Shown one piece after another: positions 34,479 through 46,835 of a stretch of DNA of 64,000 nt. The first letter of the stretch is position 1. Each line of letters opens with the position of its first letter. The position numbers and the translations under genes are program-made. A model generated the notes under the pieces. It was given only the letters and a program-made list of their open reading frames with translations, was not told where the DNA came from and searched no databases. Source of the stretch: Amaurobius ferox (taxonomy: Eukaryota; Arthropoda; Arachnida; Araneae; Amaurobiidae). The stretch spans positions 68,504,537 through 68,568,536 of the forward strand of contig OX578138.1 in assembly GCA_951213105.1 (NCBI GenBank), in the 5' to 3' direction.

Positions 34479-35970
34479 TTTTTTTAATATATATTAAGGT
34501 ATTTTCCCCCAAAGAAGGAGGATTTATAAAAAATATTAACGTTGATTTTCAGAGACACTGAATTTTCTTAAATTTGGTAGCATTTTCATTCATTTGGTCA
34601 TATTTTTCTATTACATTTGCCGAAAGCCAGCTACATTTGTTGCCCAGGTTGCCAAAATTTGGAGCAAATATATCATATTTACCATTAAAGTTTAAAGAAT
34701 AATTTTCGCCGTAGACTTCACATAGTGGCATTTGATTTCAATTAGCTCAGTAGGACAGATCGAATGTTAAAATTCGGAGTCCATCGCGACCTGCAAATCT
34801 TCGAGTTTTAAAAATGTTCTACATATCGTGCGAATTGCTCAAAGAGTCGCTGAGGTGTATAATCCCACAGTGTTAACAATATAAGCTTATTCTTGATGGC
34901 GTTTCAAACATCGTATAACGTAACAACAAGGATGTAAACCGAGTTCGGAGATAAAAGTATATTTCTCCAGAACGTAAAATCAATGCTGTCAACATTCACC
35001 AAAGCAAAACCAGTACGAGGAAAGATAGTTCTTAAATTCGAAACAAGAGATCCCTATGAATGTGCTATATCTTGTTTTATATGAAACTTTGTAACCTTTA
35101 TGACAAATATGTTTAGATACGTTTAGTATGCAGAATTTTAATGAAAATTGAAGTCCAAAAATAAAATATTTGTATTCGATTTATTTTATACCTTTTCCAA
35201 AATTATTCAAACCATACTGCGTAATAATAAGAATTATTAGAACTATGTGTAATTAATGCCTATAAGTACAATATTTATAAATTTATATCAAAATGAAATA
35301 CGAGTATAAATGACTTATATTGCTGGTTACAGCAGCCCCCTTTTCAATAAACAATGAAAATTCAAATACATATTAATCACTTCATACAAATACAATTCGT
35401 GGCACCAGGTTGATTCTGGATCATACGTTAGTGAAAACAACTAGTTAAATACCCTAACATAAACACATTTAAAAAATCCCTTTCTCATTCAAACGGAATG
35501 TTTAAAGAAATGAAAGGTCTGAAACATTGTTGCACAACACAAATATTTTCTGTATTCATGAGACAGCTTCCTGGAAAATGTAATGATCTTTCTATTAGAA
35601 AGACATTTCAACTGCGTAACAGAAGAATGAAAAGGTTTCAATTGTGAGAATTATTTGAAAGTTTTAGGTTTAAAATATAGTGAAACCTGCATTGACGATA
35701 ATCTGTACTGAATAGCAATTTATATTGATCAATCACATGGTCAGTCACGTATGTTTAAAGGTTACTGAAAATACTTCCTAATGAGTGAATACTCCTGCAA
35801 ATACTGCCTTCGTTCGTCACTTAACTGCAGTTAAGTGACTACCTGTTTTAGAAATGAATACGTCCCAAAACATTCAGTTATCCACCAAACTACGATTTTT
35901 ATAATACCCAAAACTGCATTCTATAATTTTATCAGTTTTACCTGAAAAAACTATGCTTTGAAACAGATTT
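34479..35970. other. Unassigned 1.5-kb stretch
   Basis: AT-rich, no convincing gene. The minus-strand 60-codon frame at 34549-34731 has no recognisable features. Confidence 0.35.
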
Positions 35971-36222
35971 CGTTCGTTACTAATTCCCCGTGGTGAATGA
36001 GCGCCTACGCACCACGTCCATAAGACCCCCCAGGGTATCCCATGGCGAAGGGGAGGAGATTTGCAGCTTCACTTTTATAGAAGCTCCCCGAAGAGTGGAA
36101 ATCCGACTTGGCATCGACATGACAACATCCATGTCCGCTGGCGGGATTCGAACCTGCAACCCGGCAATCCAGCGATCAGGCGGAAACGCATTCCCTTAAC
36201 CGCTCGACCACCGGATCGGCTC
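35971..36222 (-). mobile_element. SINE with class II (Ser/Leu-like) tRNA head, clean TSD
   Basis: On the minus strand the element starts near 36221 with 'gccgatccggtggtcgagcg', the A-box form typical of tRNA-Ser/Leu. The spacing to the B box ('caggttcgaatcccgcc', near 36137-36153) leaves room for a long variable arm. A body of about 150 bp follows. The 10-bp sequence AAACAGATTT flanks it exactly (35961-35970 and 36223-36232). It is not a working tRNA gene because no T-run follows the B-box region. Confidence 0.8.
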
Positions 36223-36232
36223 AAACAGATTT

Positions 36233-36889
36233 AAAATGAGTGATTAAAAAAAATCTAAATTTGGCATTGAAATTGGTGTTCTTTCTTAAATGATTTTAAA
36301 ATCTGAAGGTAGTTTGATTAAAAAGAAATGATTTGCCATAAAAAATTACAAAAATGATTTGTAGAATGAAAATAATGTTTCAATAAAAACCATCATTGAA
36401 AAGTGCTAAAACGTTTAACAAATGCGTTTTTCTTTACGCTAAAAATCATTTCTTTAGGTTTTTTCTACAGAAAACAGAAAATTCGGAAATGTGGGCTGTT
36501 TTCTTTTAGGATGCAAAATACTTTTAGAGCTAAGAAAAACTCTTAACAAGTGAGAGCTGCAATAAAGACATTGCATTCCAGCGAAATACAAGGCCCACTT
36601 GTGTCCAAACGATTTGCCCTTAATGCTCTACTAGATCTTTAGTCACCAGCTTTTAATTTGTAAATTCTGTAAATATTCATACTCAAACTGATTTGAAATT
36701 TACTAAGTCCACTCCAAGGCGTCTTTGTGAGCAATTAAATAAATAAATAAATAATAAATACAAAAAAAAAGAATAAAAAACAATCCTATTCAATCCGAGA
36801 GCTACTGGCATCGACCAAAGAAAGTTCTGTTAAATTATTCATGCATTAAAATACTTCCCGTTTCCAACAGGGCAACAATGTTTATGATT
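36233..36889. other. Unassigned sequence
   Basis: AT-rich with an (AAAT)n-like stretch near 36735-36760. No gene. Confidence 0.4.
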
Positions 36890-37105
36890 TCTGTAGGACA
36901 TTTATATTTATGATTCATGTAGGACAGTTATATTTATAATTTCTGTACAGCTTTATTTATGATTCCTGTAGGACAGCTATATTTATGATTCCTGTATGAC
37001 AGATATATTTATGATTTCTGTAGGACAGCTATATTTATGATTCATGTAGGACAGCTATATTTATGATTCCTGTAAGACAGCTATATTTATGATTTGTGCA
37101 TGACA
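36890..37105 (+). repeat. 26-bp minisatellite, about eight copies
   Basis: The unit 'gctatatttatgattcctgt' plus 'aggaca' repeats with small changes (gatttc/gattca/gattcc; aggaca/atgaca/aagaca). One unit is shortened near 36942-36955. Non-coding. Confidence 0.9.
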
Positions 37106-38040
37106 ATTGGAAACAAATTTTTAAATGTAAAATATAATTTGTAAATTATTGTTGTATAAATATTTTATCTTCTCCAAAATTTTCTTCTCATAAAGCAACA
37201 CGAAATTTGAGTCATTACTATGAAGTTTTATTAAAAATATACTCTATAGATTTAAAATGGTGACCTGCACTGGTCTGAACTGCATTACGAAAGCCATAGC
37301 TGTATTGGGAGATATTTTTTTATGCAAAACTAGAACGAAATAACAGACGTTTCTCGGATCTTAAATAAATTCTTGCTACTTAAATAATATAGATACAGAA
37401 AACACCTCTCAATTTTCAGACTGACTATTTAGAACTCAAATCATTCCCGTACTTCGTTTTCCCCATGCGACCAACAATAAAGACGTAATGCGTAACTATT
37501 AATATTTGCAACATTTCCAATACAATGATTGAATGAATTTATTTTCTCGAAATAAGTCATAGTTTTAAAAGTTTTGAGAAGAGTTTTCCAGATTGGTAGG
37601 AAAAGAAAAAACAGACGATATACTCAGTAACTAGAATATATTCAAATAAATGGTGATTTTTAAAGATACACAAATATTCAAGAAGTTTTTCAAAAGTGCT
37701 AGACCCTAAGGAAATCCAAACGTCAAAACTCGAGGAAAAACGCCGTCGGTTTTCCAAGCACATTGAATTATTCCAATGCAAAAGATACTCCTATTCATTT
37801 GCATTTCTTTAGGAATTTACAATTTTAACAGAATATTTCCTATATTTAGAACCATAAATTGTATGAAGTCATTAACCATAGGAACTTCTAATTTGAAAAT
37901 ATATTCAGAATATAAATGTGCAAATGTTAAGCAAAATTCTAATTTTACTTTCTCATACTATGTATTATAGTATAAAATATTGTTTTCGCGTTCATTTTCG
38001 AATTCGATATTTTTAAGCCAACATATGTTTTAAGATTTCC
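37106..38040. other. Unassigned sequence
   Basis: No supported gene. The phrase 'catgttttaagatttcctgaacatg' region at its right end (38020-38048) resembles 49832-49862, so family F probably begins near here. Confidence 0.35.
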
Positions 38041-39839
38041 TGAACATGTTTTGGCTATTTTTAGAGTAATGCCAGTCTGTCTGTGGTAGATATTTTGTGT
38101 ACGTGATATTGGCCACAAACGTTAATGGATTTTCGCAAAAAATCATATGCATCTTTATTATAAAAAAAATCTGGAATTAAGTAGAATTTTTTTTTAAACT
38201 CGAGAGAAAACTTCGAAATTTCTGAGATTTTATATATATTTTTTAACCTGGCATTTGGACACACAATACCGATTTTTCAAAATTTTTCGTTCCGATTTTT
38301 CAAAAATTTGAAAAAAATAATCTACTAAAATAGATTTGGGTATGAGAACGCCAAGTCAAGCCGCCACAGTTGAGTTAATTTTACAATGAAATTATGCTTA
38401 AATGAGAAAGATCGAAAGAATGTAAGTGTATAATTTTTCTAATTTTTCCTTTCGGTCTTTTAAAAATAAAGGAATACAATAAATATCGACAATTCAGATT
38501 TTGATCTTTAATTACATTGTAAGGGTCTTAAAAGATTACTCTGAGAACAAATACCTAACAAGAATAATATTCAGTCGCTTCATTAAACATTTATTTAAAT
38601 CTTTTATATATCTGCATTTAAAATTAAAACCATTTGCACTTTGATATTCTCTTTAAGGCTGCAATAAGTTTATTTCATGACGGCTAACAAGGATTGTACA
38701 GCATTTAAATATATTTTACGAAGAGTTAACTTGCGTACGCTGAAGATACAAAGCATTTTGAAACAGTTTTGTCTTCATGCGCGTATTGGGCACCTGTTGA
38801 GAAAATGGTTGCCATAGTAGAAAATTTGCTATATAGATATCAATTAAGAATATATTTTTATTGATATAAGTAAAATAAAAATTAGAAATTTGCATCTGAT
38901 TTTAGAAATAGATTGATTGGAACGAGAACAACTGTTTTTATAAACTGTTTTGACCATTTTTAGAGTAATGCCGGTCTGTCTGTGATCGATATTTTGTGTG
39001 ATATTGGCCACAAACGTTAATGTATTTTCGCAAAAATTCATATGCAGCTTTATTATAAAAAAATCTGGAATTAAGTAGAATTTTTTTTTTAAATTCGAGC
39101 GAAAACTTCGAAATTTCTGAGATTTTATATATATATTTTAACCTGGCATTTGGACACACAATACCGATTTTTCAAAATTTTTCGTTCCGATTTTTCAAAA
39201 ATTTGAAAAAAATAATCTACTAAAATAGATTTGGGTATGAGAACGCCAAGTCAAGCCGCCACAGTTGAGTTAATTTTACAATGAAATTATGCTTAAATGA
39301 GAAAGATCGAAAGAATGTAAGTGTATAATTTTTCTAATTTTTCCTTTCGGTCTTTTAAAAATAAAGGAATACAATAAATATCGACAATTCAGATTTTGAT
39401 CTCTAATTACATTGTAAGGGTCTTAAAAGATTACTCTGAGAACAAATACCTAACAAGAATAATATTCAGTCGCTTCATTAAACATTTATTTAAATCTTTT
39501 ATATATCTGCATTTAAAATTAAAACCATTTGCACTTTGATATTCTCTTTAAGGCTGCAATAAGTTTATTTCATGACGGCTAACAAGGATTGTACAGCATT
39601 TAAATATATTTTGCGAAGAGTTAACTTGCGTACGCTGAAGATACAAAGCATTTTGAAACAGTTTTGTCTTCATGCGCGTATTGGGCACCTGTTGGGAAAA
39701 TGGTTGCCATAGTAGAAAATTTGCTATATAGATATCAATTAAGAATATATTTTTATTGATATAAGTGAAATAAAAATTAGAAATTTGCATCCGATTTTAG
39801 AAATAGATTGATTGGAACGAGAACCACTGTTTTTATAAA
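38041..39839 (+). repeat. 899-bp tandem duplication (two near-identical copies, family F)
   Basis: Copy 1 about 38051-38949, copy 2 about 38950-39839. Matching points such as 'gagtaatgcc' (38064 and 38963) are 899 bp apart. Differences are few, roughly 2 percent by eye. Both contain a 'gtctgtctgt' tract followed by 'ggccacaaacgttaatg', like the family F copy at 49850-50290. Minus-strand frames in both copies are similar only because the DNA is. No gene. Confidence 0.9.
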
Positions 39840-40035
39840 TTAAAATTTTAGATTTTAGTTGTTTAAACTGAGTTTATTACCTGTACTTTGTACGGAATAT
39901 ATTTTTATTGAAATAAAAATAAACAGACGAAGAAATTTGAATTTGAATTTTAAAAATAGGTTGATTTGAACGAGAATCAAATGTTTTTAAAAATTGAAAT
40001 TTTGGATTTTAATCATTTATAGAGTTTATTACCCT
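39750..40035 (+). repeat. ~140-bp subrepeat at the end of family F
   Basis: The phrase 'atatatttttattga.ataa', '..attgaacgaga..a.tgtttttata' and '..gagtttattacc' occurs at about 39745-39885 and again, more diverged, at about 39895-40035. Confidence 0.6.
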
Positions 40036-40258
40036 AGTAGCATTTAACGTTATCCAAATATTGGACAAATATCGGGATTACATCAGCTTTTAATATTGGC
40101 TATTAGTTTCATTACAATATTAAACCAATATTGGTGTTACATTGGAAATATTGCGTGATATGGTACCAATATTTTAGGCCAATTCCGTTAAAATATCCAC
40201 TGTTTCATATTGGTCCAATATTGAAGCTAATAATAAGCCAATATTGGATTGCTACTAT
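40036..40258. mobile_element. MITE rich in CCAATATTGG palindromes
   Basis: About 220 bp between 'ctagtagca' (left) and its near inverse 'tgctactatag' (right). The inside is packed with forward and inverted 'ccaatattgg' motifs. No ORF. The form fits a small non-autonomous DNA transposon; the family is not determined. Confidence 0.6.
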
Positions 40259-40439
40259 AGTATCTGTACTTTATATTGCTAATACGTGGTTCACAGTTTT
40301 CCTTATGTCCATTTGCTGTCATGAAATCCTTGAGTGACGTATAGATTACGAACTTCACACGTTAATACCACTGGGGCATCAATACAAAGTTAGAAATAAA
40401 TTTATTAAGGAGCCTTCATATGGTGACAAAAGATGTGTA

Positions 40440-41296
40440 CAATACACTTACAACACACTTACTTCCTTTTTGAAGGAACTATCGACAAACTGACAACGAA
40501 TACAAAAAAAAAGCCAATTTTGCATTAGAACATGTGGCCGCAAACGCCCCCGTGGTATGCTACAGATGCATGAAGAAGCAAAAAGAAAAGAATGCAGATA
40601 ATACAGTACAAGTTTATTAGCCACAACAATTACAAGCACCGATTACAATTGTTTCGGTAGTAGTATTAAAGCAGGTGTTCAAAGTTCTTGCCATCCGCAG
40701 ATATTCATGTTTGGCAGCGTCGACAAATGTATTGACGAACGCGTTCAAAAATGTCAGGACGCTCACGGACGCGTGCTACCGCCTCAGCGATCTAGCAACG
40801 AAGTCAGCGTTAGATGCTACAAGTCTCTCGTAAATACCTTACACTTTCGGGTAGGTAGGACACTCTGGGTAGAAAAAGAAGAAATGATTTCGTGAAGAAG
40901 GCTTTTTAGGTAACCCCACGGGAAGCACTCAATGGGAGACAAGTCGGGAGACTGTGGTGGCCAACTAAAGAGTACTTCCCGGCCGATCCTTCTTGCAGGA
41001 TAAGTCTTATTGAGATAGGCCTGTACGTCCTGACTGAAACGTGCACAACTGCGGATGGCAAGAAATTTGAACACCTACATTAATACTATGATAAGCAGAT
41101 GTAATTTATACTTGTAATTGTTATGTCTAAAAAACTGTGCTGTATTATCTGCATTTCTTTCTTTTTGTTTCTTCCTACATCTGTAGCACCCCACGATGGC
41201 GTTTGCGGCCATATGGTCCTATGCAAAACGAGCTTGTTCGTGTATGCCTGACCTACCCTTAAAGTTTGTCTAACACCTTTGGACCATCCTGTATAC
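40440..41296 (-). mobile_element. Mariner-type element with long degenerate TIRs
   Basis: The right end read inward starts 'acaggatggtccaaaggtg'. The left and right terminal ~200 bp are inverted copies: 'tggccgcaaacgcc', 'tgctacagatg', 'aatgcagataatacag', and 'aggtgttcaaa..cttgcc' appear at both ends. The left outer end is degraded. The middle carries a transposase remnant on the minus strand. Total about 860 bp. Confidence 0.7.
40817..41074 (-). pseudogene. Mariner-type transposase C-terminal remnant
   Basis: 85 codons including 'DVQAYLNKTYPARRIGREVL' then 'SWPPQSPDLSPIECFPWGYL', the conserved block at the third catalytic site of IS630/Tc1/mariner transposases. 'SPIE' supplies an acidic residue at the third position. 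The N-terminal DNA-binding part and the catalytic Asp residues before it are absent, so it is a fragment. Confidence 0.75.
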
Positions 41297-42614
41297 CTTT
41301 CTTTCACTTCTGGTGTGGGTTCATACTAATGAAATAGGCTTTTTCGCGTATCTTACTTTGCCGCCTAGTTCGTTAATCTAACTTTTTTTAATCGTCCACT
41401 AGCGGCAATAAAATTACTTTTATTCGATCGGACATATTCACTTCACTATAGAGTAGAAACATAAGTAGATCTAATGTGTACGTTCATGGAACTTTTCTTA
41501 CGTATTTATTAAAGTGCCTAGGATATTCCTAGGAATTCTCTACAGGAAAAGTTAAGTGTTGGTGATATCGCCCATTTAAACATCATAACTGATAATCTTT
41601 TGAAATTTCGGGGAATCTTTTAAGCCATTTATAGTAGCAATTGCTTCAATTTACATAACTCTAATTTTTGCCTAGAAAATGTTTACATAAAACTCTAATA
41701 TTAGCAGTAAATAATTTTTATAGTCCTAAAATATGCTTGGAAGATAAGACAAATTGCAATCTGAAGTGCAGCAGAAGGAGATGAAGCCTGTTTAATGAAA
41801 ATTAACTGTGCCTTTTACGATGTCGTAAATGGGCAAATGTTACGCCATAAATTATTACCCATAAAGCAACAACAGTTAAGAATACACGTTCTTGTATAAT
41901 ACTTAGAACTGTTTAATCAATGACACCTAAGAGGAATCAAAAAGATCCCATACTAAAAATGAAACCGCACATAGTTTATTTAAATTTCAATAAAGTACAT
42001 GAACAGTAATGTTGGTTTGTAAGCATTCTAAAAATAAAATAGTTTGTGGACTTTCTTCTCGGCTCTTATATTTTATACATTACTGCATCAAACTTAAAAA
42101 ACAATATTTCTATTTTCTTTTCTTTTTCCAAGAATATTAAAAATTGGATGTTAACTAAAAATTCAGTTTATATAATTTTTTCTATTGATAGCTAATTATT
42201 TTCGTGCTTCAATGTCAGAATTACATTTTTTACTGACTATATTTACTCTTTTGCAGTGTTCTGTTATAATTATTTCATCTGATGTTTGTATGTATGTCCA
42301 CTGAAACTGATTTAATTATCATGTTTACTCCAGTCTTCTTATAAGAATCATAATTTTGGAGTGGTTTTTTATAGCCTTTGTAAAATATTTTTGAAATATT
42401 GGAAAAAATCCAATATTACTGATATTACTGATTGGAATAAATCCAATTATTACTGATCCAATATTACTGATTGGAATAAATCTAATATAACTGATAGCAT
42501 AAATACCGATTATGAGTACCAATTAGTGGCGGAGGTAAAACAGTCTTTTTCTTCAGGAAAAAAAGACAAAGCAGCCACATTAGTAAAAGCGGGAAGACGG
42601 CTGTTAAAAATAGT
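41297..42614. other. Unassigned sequence
   Basis: Contains the phrase near 41467-41535 shared with 8905-9010, and a run of 'ccaatattactgattggaat' units near 42409-42490 (three to four imperfect copies). No gene. Confidence 0.35.
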
Positions 42615-43390
42615 TATATAACTTGACCTAAGCAGAAAATCATTGCCAAATAAATAAAAATTAAACAAAAATTTTAGGAAGAGAGAAAAAAGAATAACAG
42701 GTGTATTCATATTAGTTTCTTACCAAATATAATTAGAAAATTATAAGTGCCGCATGGCGAACAATAAAATCAGCTGATTTCAAAATTTGCATGAGCAATA
42801 TCTAACATTACCTTCAAATAATTATGCAACTTGATTCAAACAGAAAATCATTGCCAAACAAGTAAACAATTAAACAAAAATTCTAGGAAGAGGGAAAAGG
42901 GAATAGTAGGTGGATTCATATTACTTTCTCAGTAAATATAATTTGAAAATAAAAAGTGTCCTATGACAAAAGAAATCAGCTAATTTCGAAATTTGCTTGA
43001 TCAGTCTGTATAATTACCTTCAAAATCATGTACCATTACCTTCAAATAGTTATACAACTTGACTCAAACAGAAAATCGTTGCCAAACAAGTAAACAATTG
43101 AACAAAAATTCTAGGAAGAGGGAAAAGGGAATAGTAGGTGGATTCAAATTAGTTTCTGAGTAAATATATAGTTATACAACTTGAATCAAACAGAAAATCA
43201 TTGCCAAACAAGTAAACAATTGAACAAAAATTCTAGGAAGAGGGAAAAGGGAATAGTAGGTGGATTCAAATTAGTTTCTCAGTAAATATAATTTGAAAAT
43301 AAAAAGTGTCCTATGACAAAAGAAATCAGCTAATTTCGAAATTTGCATGATCAATCTGTATAATTACCTTCAAATTCATGTACACAATGC
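42615..43390 (+). repeat. Tandem array, four units of 120-230 bp
   Basis: The phrase 'cagaaaatcattgccaaa' begins units at 42633, 42841, 43069 and 43191 (spacings 208, 228, 122). Each continues with 'ctaggaagagggaaaaggg' and 'aatagtaggtggattca'. The third unit lacks its second half. Units 2 to 4 are very similar; unit 1 is more diverged. Non-coding. Confidence 0.85.
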
Positions 43391-43989
43391 TGTGAAGTCT
43401 ATATAACCTTTGGTTGTTATTTCCCTTAGTTTCGTTATAATTCATCGTAACAACTTCTGGTTCGGTTATATAAACTAATCGCCGAACCAAGGAACATCTG
43501 CGATCCTGCATGGCGACATCATAAGTTTCGGTTCGAAGTGGGAAGCAGCTAGGAGTCGAGTCGATGTGTGAATGAGGAAAAAGGGAAGTGCCAGTCCGTG
43601 GAACAGAAACTAGGAATGATACCAATATAATCATAAGTATCTAGCATAACTGGTTGGCCGACACAAGGTTTGGGTATCCTAGGAAGAAGTTAGGTAAGTA
43701 TCGACGATTTACAGCTCTTCAACTGATTACTTAAATATAGTATAACACCAGACCCATCAACACTCAGTAATGATCTGATGTGTTAAATAATAAGCATATG
43801 CAATACTGGCTGTTTTGTATCTGTATATATATATAGTTACGCATCAAGTTGCCGTATTTTGAGTAAGTACACAATAAATGTGTATCATTTAACTTCCTGC
43901 ATCAGTGTGTTACTGTCACCCGGCGGAAGACCCTTTTGTATCCATTACAACCAAAGTTTGGAGTTATGTCACTTTTACTTGACATATCT
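43391..43989. other. Unassigned; may include 5' flank of the gypsy remnant
   Basis: The minus-strand 102-codon frame at 43326-43634 has no recognised domain. An AATAAA with 'tgtatcatttaacttcctgc' near 43872-43900 could be an LTR end, but it does not match the 3' LTR at 45302. Left uncalled. Confidence 0.3.
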
Positions 43990-44345
43990 ATGTAATGTTG
44001 AATTGAAAACCGGATGAGATGAAAAAGAATATGAAAGCCGTACAAGACGAGATGAAAGCCGTATAAGACGAAATGAAAGTCGGACAAAACGAGAGTGAAA
44101 GCCGGACAAGACGAGATGAAACCGGATGAGATTAAAAATACTATGAAAGCCGTAACAGACGAGATGGAAGTCGGACAAGACGAGATGAAATTCGGACAAG
44201 AAGCATGGAAAGACGAAATGAAAAAAGTACATGCCAGCTCCACTGGAGGATATTTTGGCTTCAGCAAGACGCCGAACAAAATTCGTGAATGATCTTTCCG
44301 ATGCAATGCGAGATCTGATGTTGAGCGCTGATGCAAAGAATGCAC
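43990..44345 (+). pseudogene. Gag-like repetitive coil region of a gypsy element
   Basis: A stretch of imperfect repeats of about 24 bp ('gacaagacgagatgaaag') encoding short units such as QDEMK and DEMKAV. Coiled regions of this kind precede gag in many arthropod Ty3/gypsy elements. Stops interrupt it in all frames over its length. It lies only about 150 bp before the integrase remnant, so protease, RT and RNase H are deleted. Confidence 0.5.
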
Positions 44346-44494
44346 GGAATACGGAGCTTAGAAGGGATCAAAAAAGAAAAAACTTGAGCCTCTTCAGTGT
44401 TATAATATCGGAGTTCTTTTCGAGACAATTACACTCGACGTTTTAGGGATCACTTCCACGAACTGCAAACAAAAACAAGTACATCTGAGTTGTA

Positions 44495-45290
44495 ATGGAT
44501 TACTTCACAAAGTTGCCAGAAGCTTACGCAATCCCCGACCAAGAGTCTACAACTATCACTGAACTTCTGACTTGGAACTGGATATGTCGTTACAGAGTCC
44601 CTTCTCTCATCCTTTTTGACCAGGGAACGGATTTTAGCTCAGGCATATTCACGGGACTATGCAGACTACTCCATATGGACAAAACTCGAAGTATTCCTCT
44701 TCATCTTCAATCGGACTGCAAGGTAGGTATATTCAACAGAAGGGTACGTAATCATCTCCCCTTATTCGTATCCAGAAACCATCAAAACTGGGACCGTCAC
44801 CAACCTTTGTTCCTACTGGCCTGCAGAAGTGCTGTCCACGATTTGACCAGTCATTCACCGTCAAAAAGGCCCTTTGGCCGAGACCTGCGACTGCCATGTG
44901 ACCCAAAGTTTGGAAGACCATGTGATGTTCCTTCATCGCCTGTTGAATTTATGCAAGTTCTGCGGATCGGTTGGAGAGATTTATCATTTCGCTCGTCAGA
45001 GGATCAACATTGCTACCGATATAATGAGGATCCGATACGATACCAAGGCTAATGCAGTACGATTCTTGGAAAGTGACAAAGTGTGGCTATTCAACCCATG
45101 GCGATGACCAGGATTTTTGCTAAAACTACGGCACAACGGGGAAGGATCCTACATCATGAACAAATTAATAAACAGTATCGTTTATCAAATCCAGATATCG
45201 TCTTCAACCAAGCCTAAAGTCGTTCATATGGACGAATTGGTCCCATTATTGGACCACCGTAGTTTGATACTACCCAGGACGTGCAGTCTT
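44495..45290 (+). pseudogene. Ty3/gypsy integrase, broken
   Basis: Core begins 'MDYFTKLPEAYAIPDQ' (first Asp, residue 2), then 'ILFDQGTDFSS' (second Asp, residue 42). At the third catalytic position, 35 residues on, Gly stands in 'KVGIFNRRV' where the family has Glu. The frame shifts near 44960 into the frame holding 'RINIATDIMRIRYDTKANAV'. It meets a stop at 45105 and continues to the C-terminal chromodomain-like part ('RHNGEGSYIMNKLINSIVYQ', 'KPKVVHMDEL'). No integration activity is possible. Confidence 0.85.
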
Positions 45291-45300
45291 AAGGAGGGAC
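45291..45300 (+). other. Polypurine tract of the gypsy remnant
   Basis: 'aaggagggac' directly before the TGTTGG start of the 3' LTR: the usual plus-strand primer site. Confidence 0.6.
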
Positions 45301-45301
45301 A

Positions 45302-45890
45302 TTGTTGGATACACGTAATACTCTCTCACTGGCTTCCCCCGTCTTTTCTTTCGTCGTTATCGCATACCAAACGGTGCCAACGGAGTCATTTTTCCAGAAG
45401 ACAGTGGTACGAACATTCTTTCCCTGACGTCACTCTAGGGTTTCTAAAATTTCACAGTTCAAAGGAGGGTTGCCAGATATGGCAATTTATCGCAAATTTG
45501 ACGACATTTGGCGACATCCGGCATGCTCCAGAAACTTTACGAAATAACGATTAGTCTAGGAGATATTAGATAATTTTGGAAATTTCTACAGAGAGGTTTC
45601 CAGAAGTTTCTATAGAGAGACTATGAAAAGGACTCATCCAGTTGGATTTCAGTTGGGAGTTGACGAATAGACGTAACACGAGCTACGTTGGACTGTGATT
45701 TTTGTCAATGATTTGAGAATAGTAGCTGCTGTTTTGTGAAATTATTCTCCGCTTATTCTGCGAAATTAGTGGAGCATTTAAGTGCTGTTTTTTTGTACTG
45801 TTCCTGTTTACGTTGTGTTCGTGAATAAATATTAGTTATCCAGAAACATGAACTCGTTTTTGTACCTTGTGTGTACACCCACGAATTGAG
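45302..45890 (+). mobile_element. 3' LTR of the gypsy remnant
   Basis: Starts TGTTGGATACACG after the polypurine tract. Its middle ('agggttgccagatatggcaa', 'tttctatagagagactatga', 'attagtggagcattta', 'tgttcctgtttacgtt') matches the minus-strand LTR at 7430-7850. A polyadenylation signal (AATAAATA, about 45824) lies near its end. The 3' border is not sharp. Confidence 0.7.
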
Positions 45891-46835
45891 AGGATACATT
45901 TTCGTAACGGTAATCACAGAACCAAAGTCAGTAAGTCCTTTATGATGGAACCCAGAAAGTCATCAGATCTTCATTATGGCATCCAATCAGGGTAATAACG
46001 TGTAAACGCATTGTAAATAAGCTTGTGTGTAAAAATATACGAAATTTAGTAGCATAGGACAAAAACGAAGCAACTTTTTCAGAATGAGTCACTATCTATA
46101 TAAAGCCAAAGAAAGAGCCTTTTAAATGAATGAAAAATATACAAATGTATCAATTTGTAAAAGAATACGAAAATTAAGGGAAACAACAAAAAGAGATGTA
46201 AATTAAGTAGTTTCAGAAAAAAAAATCATAAACAAACTTATAAAAAGTACAATCATATTTTCAGCTTTACAAAATGTGTCAATCATAAAAATGAATAAGA
46301 TAAAAAACCATTGCCCAATGTATCAAACTTCATAAGAGGCAAGTAAAGAGAGGAAAAATTATTCCATGTATTTCGTAATTAACGTTGCAAATTTTCCCAA
46401 TAACGATATATGCAGATGAAACATACACAGTTCAAGTTTCATTATTCCAACTCATTTTAATTTATCAAGTTCATTGCAGCAACAAACTGATTTGAATCAA
46501 ATACATAAATTTACAAAATTTATTATGAAATACATGCAATAACTTTTCCTCTCTATACTTTTCACACATGTAGTTTGATAAATTTGGCAATAGTTCTGTG
46601 AGACCAGATTAGCTAAGATATAGCGAAGACAGTTTTACGATGACTATTTACGATATCTGCAATGTTTATTAGCAATAGCATCAGACCCGACGCCAGCTTT
46701 ATGATGTCAAGGATGCCGGTTTTATGACACCCTGGCCCGAAAGGTCAAAGTAGGCAATAAAAGTTGGAGGCTAAGGTGAAGCCACGAAAGTGGTTAAATA
46801 TGTGAACCAATGTTAGAAGCAGTACGAGTTGGAGC
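45891..46835. other. Unassigned sequence
   Basis: AT-rich with no supported gene. 46690-46760 is less AT-rich ('gacccgacgccagctttatg') but holds no clear frame. Confidence 0.35.

Noticed and set aside
36137..36222. A real class II tRNA gene
   Set aside because: No terminator after the B-box end, continuous with a SINE body, and exact target duplication around the whole 252-bp unit.
43902..44345. Minus-strand 147-codon frame with repeated SS.P.F-type units
   Set aside because: Antisense of the repetitive gag-like coil region; the repeats explain the pattern.
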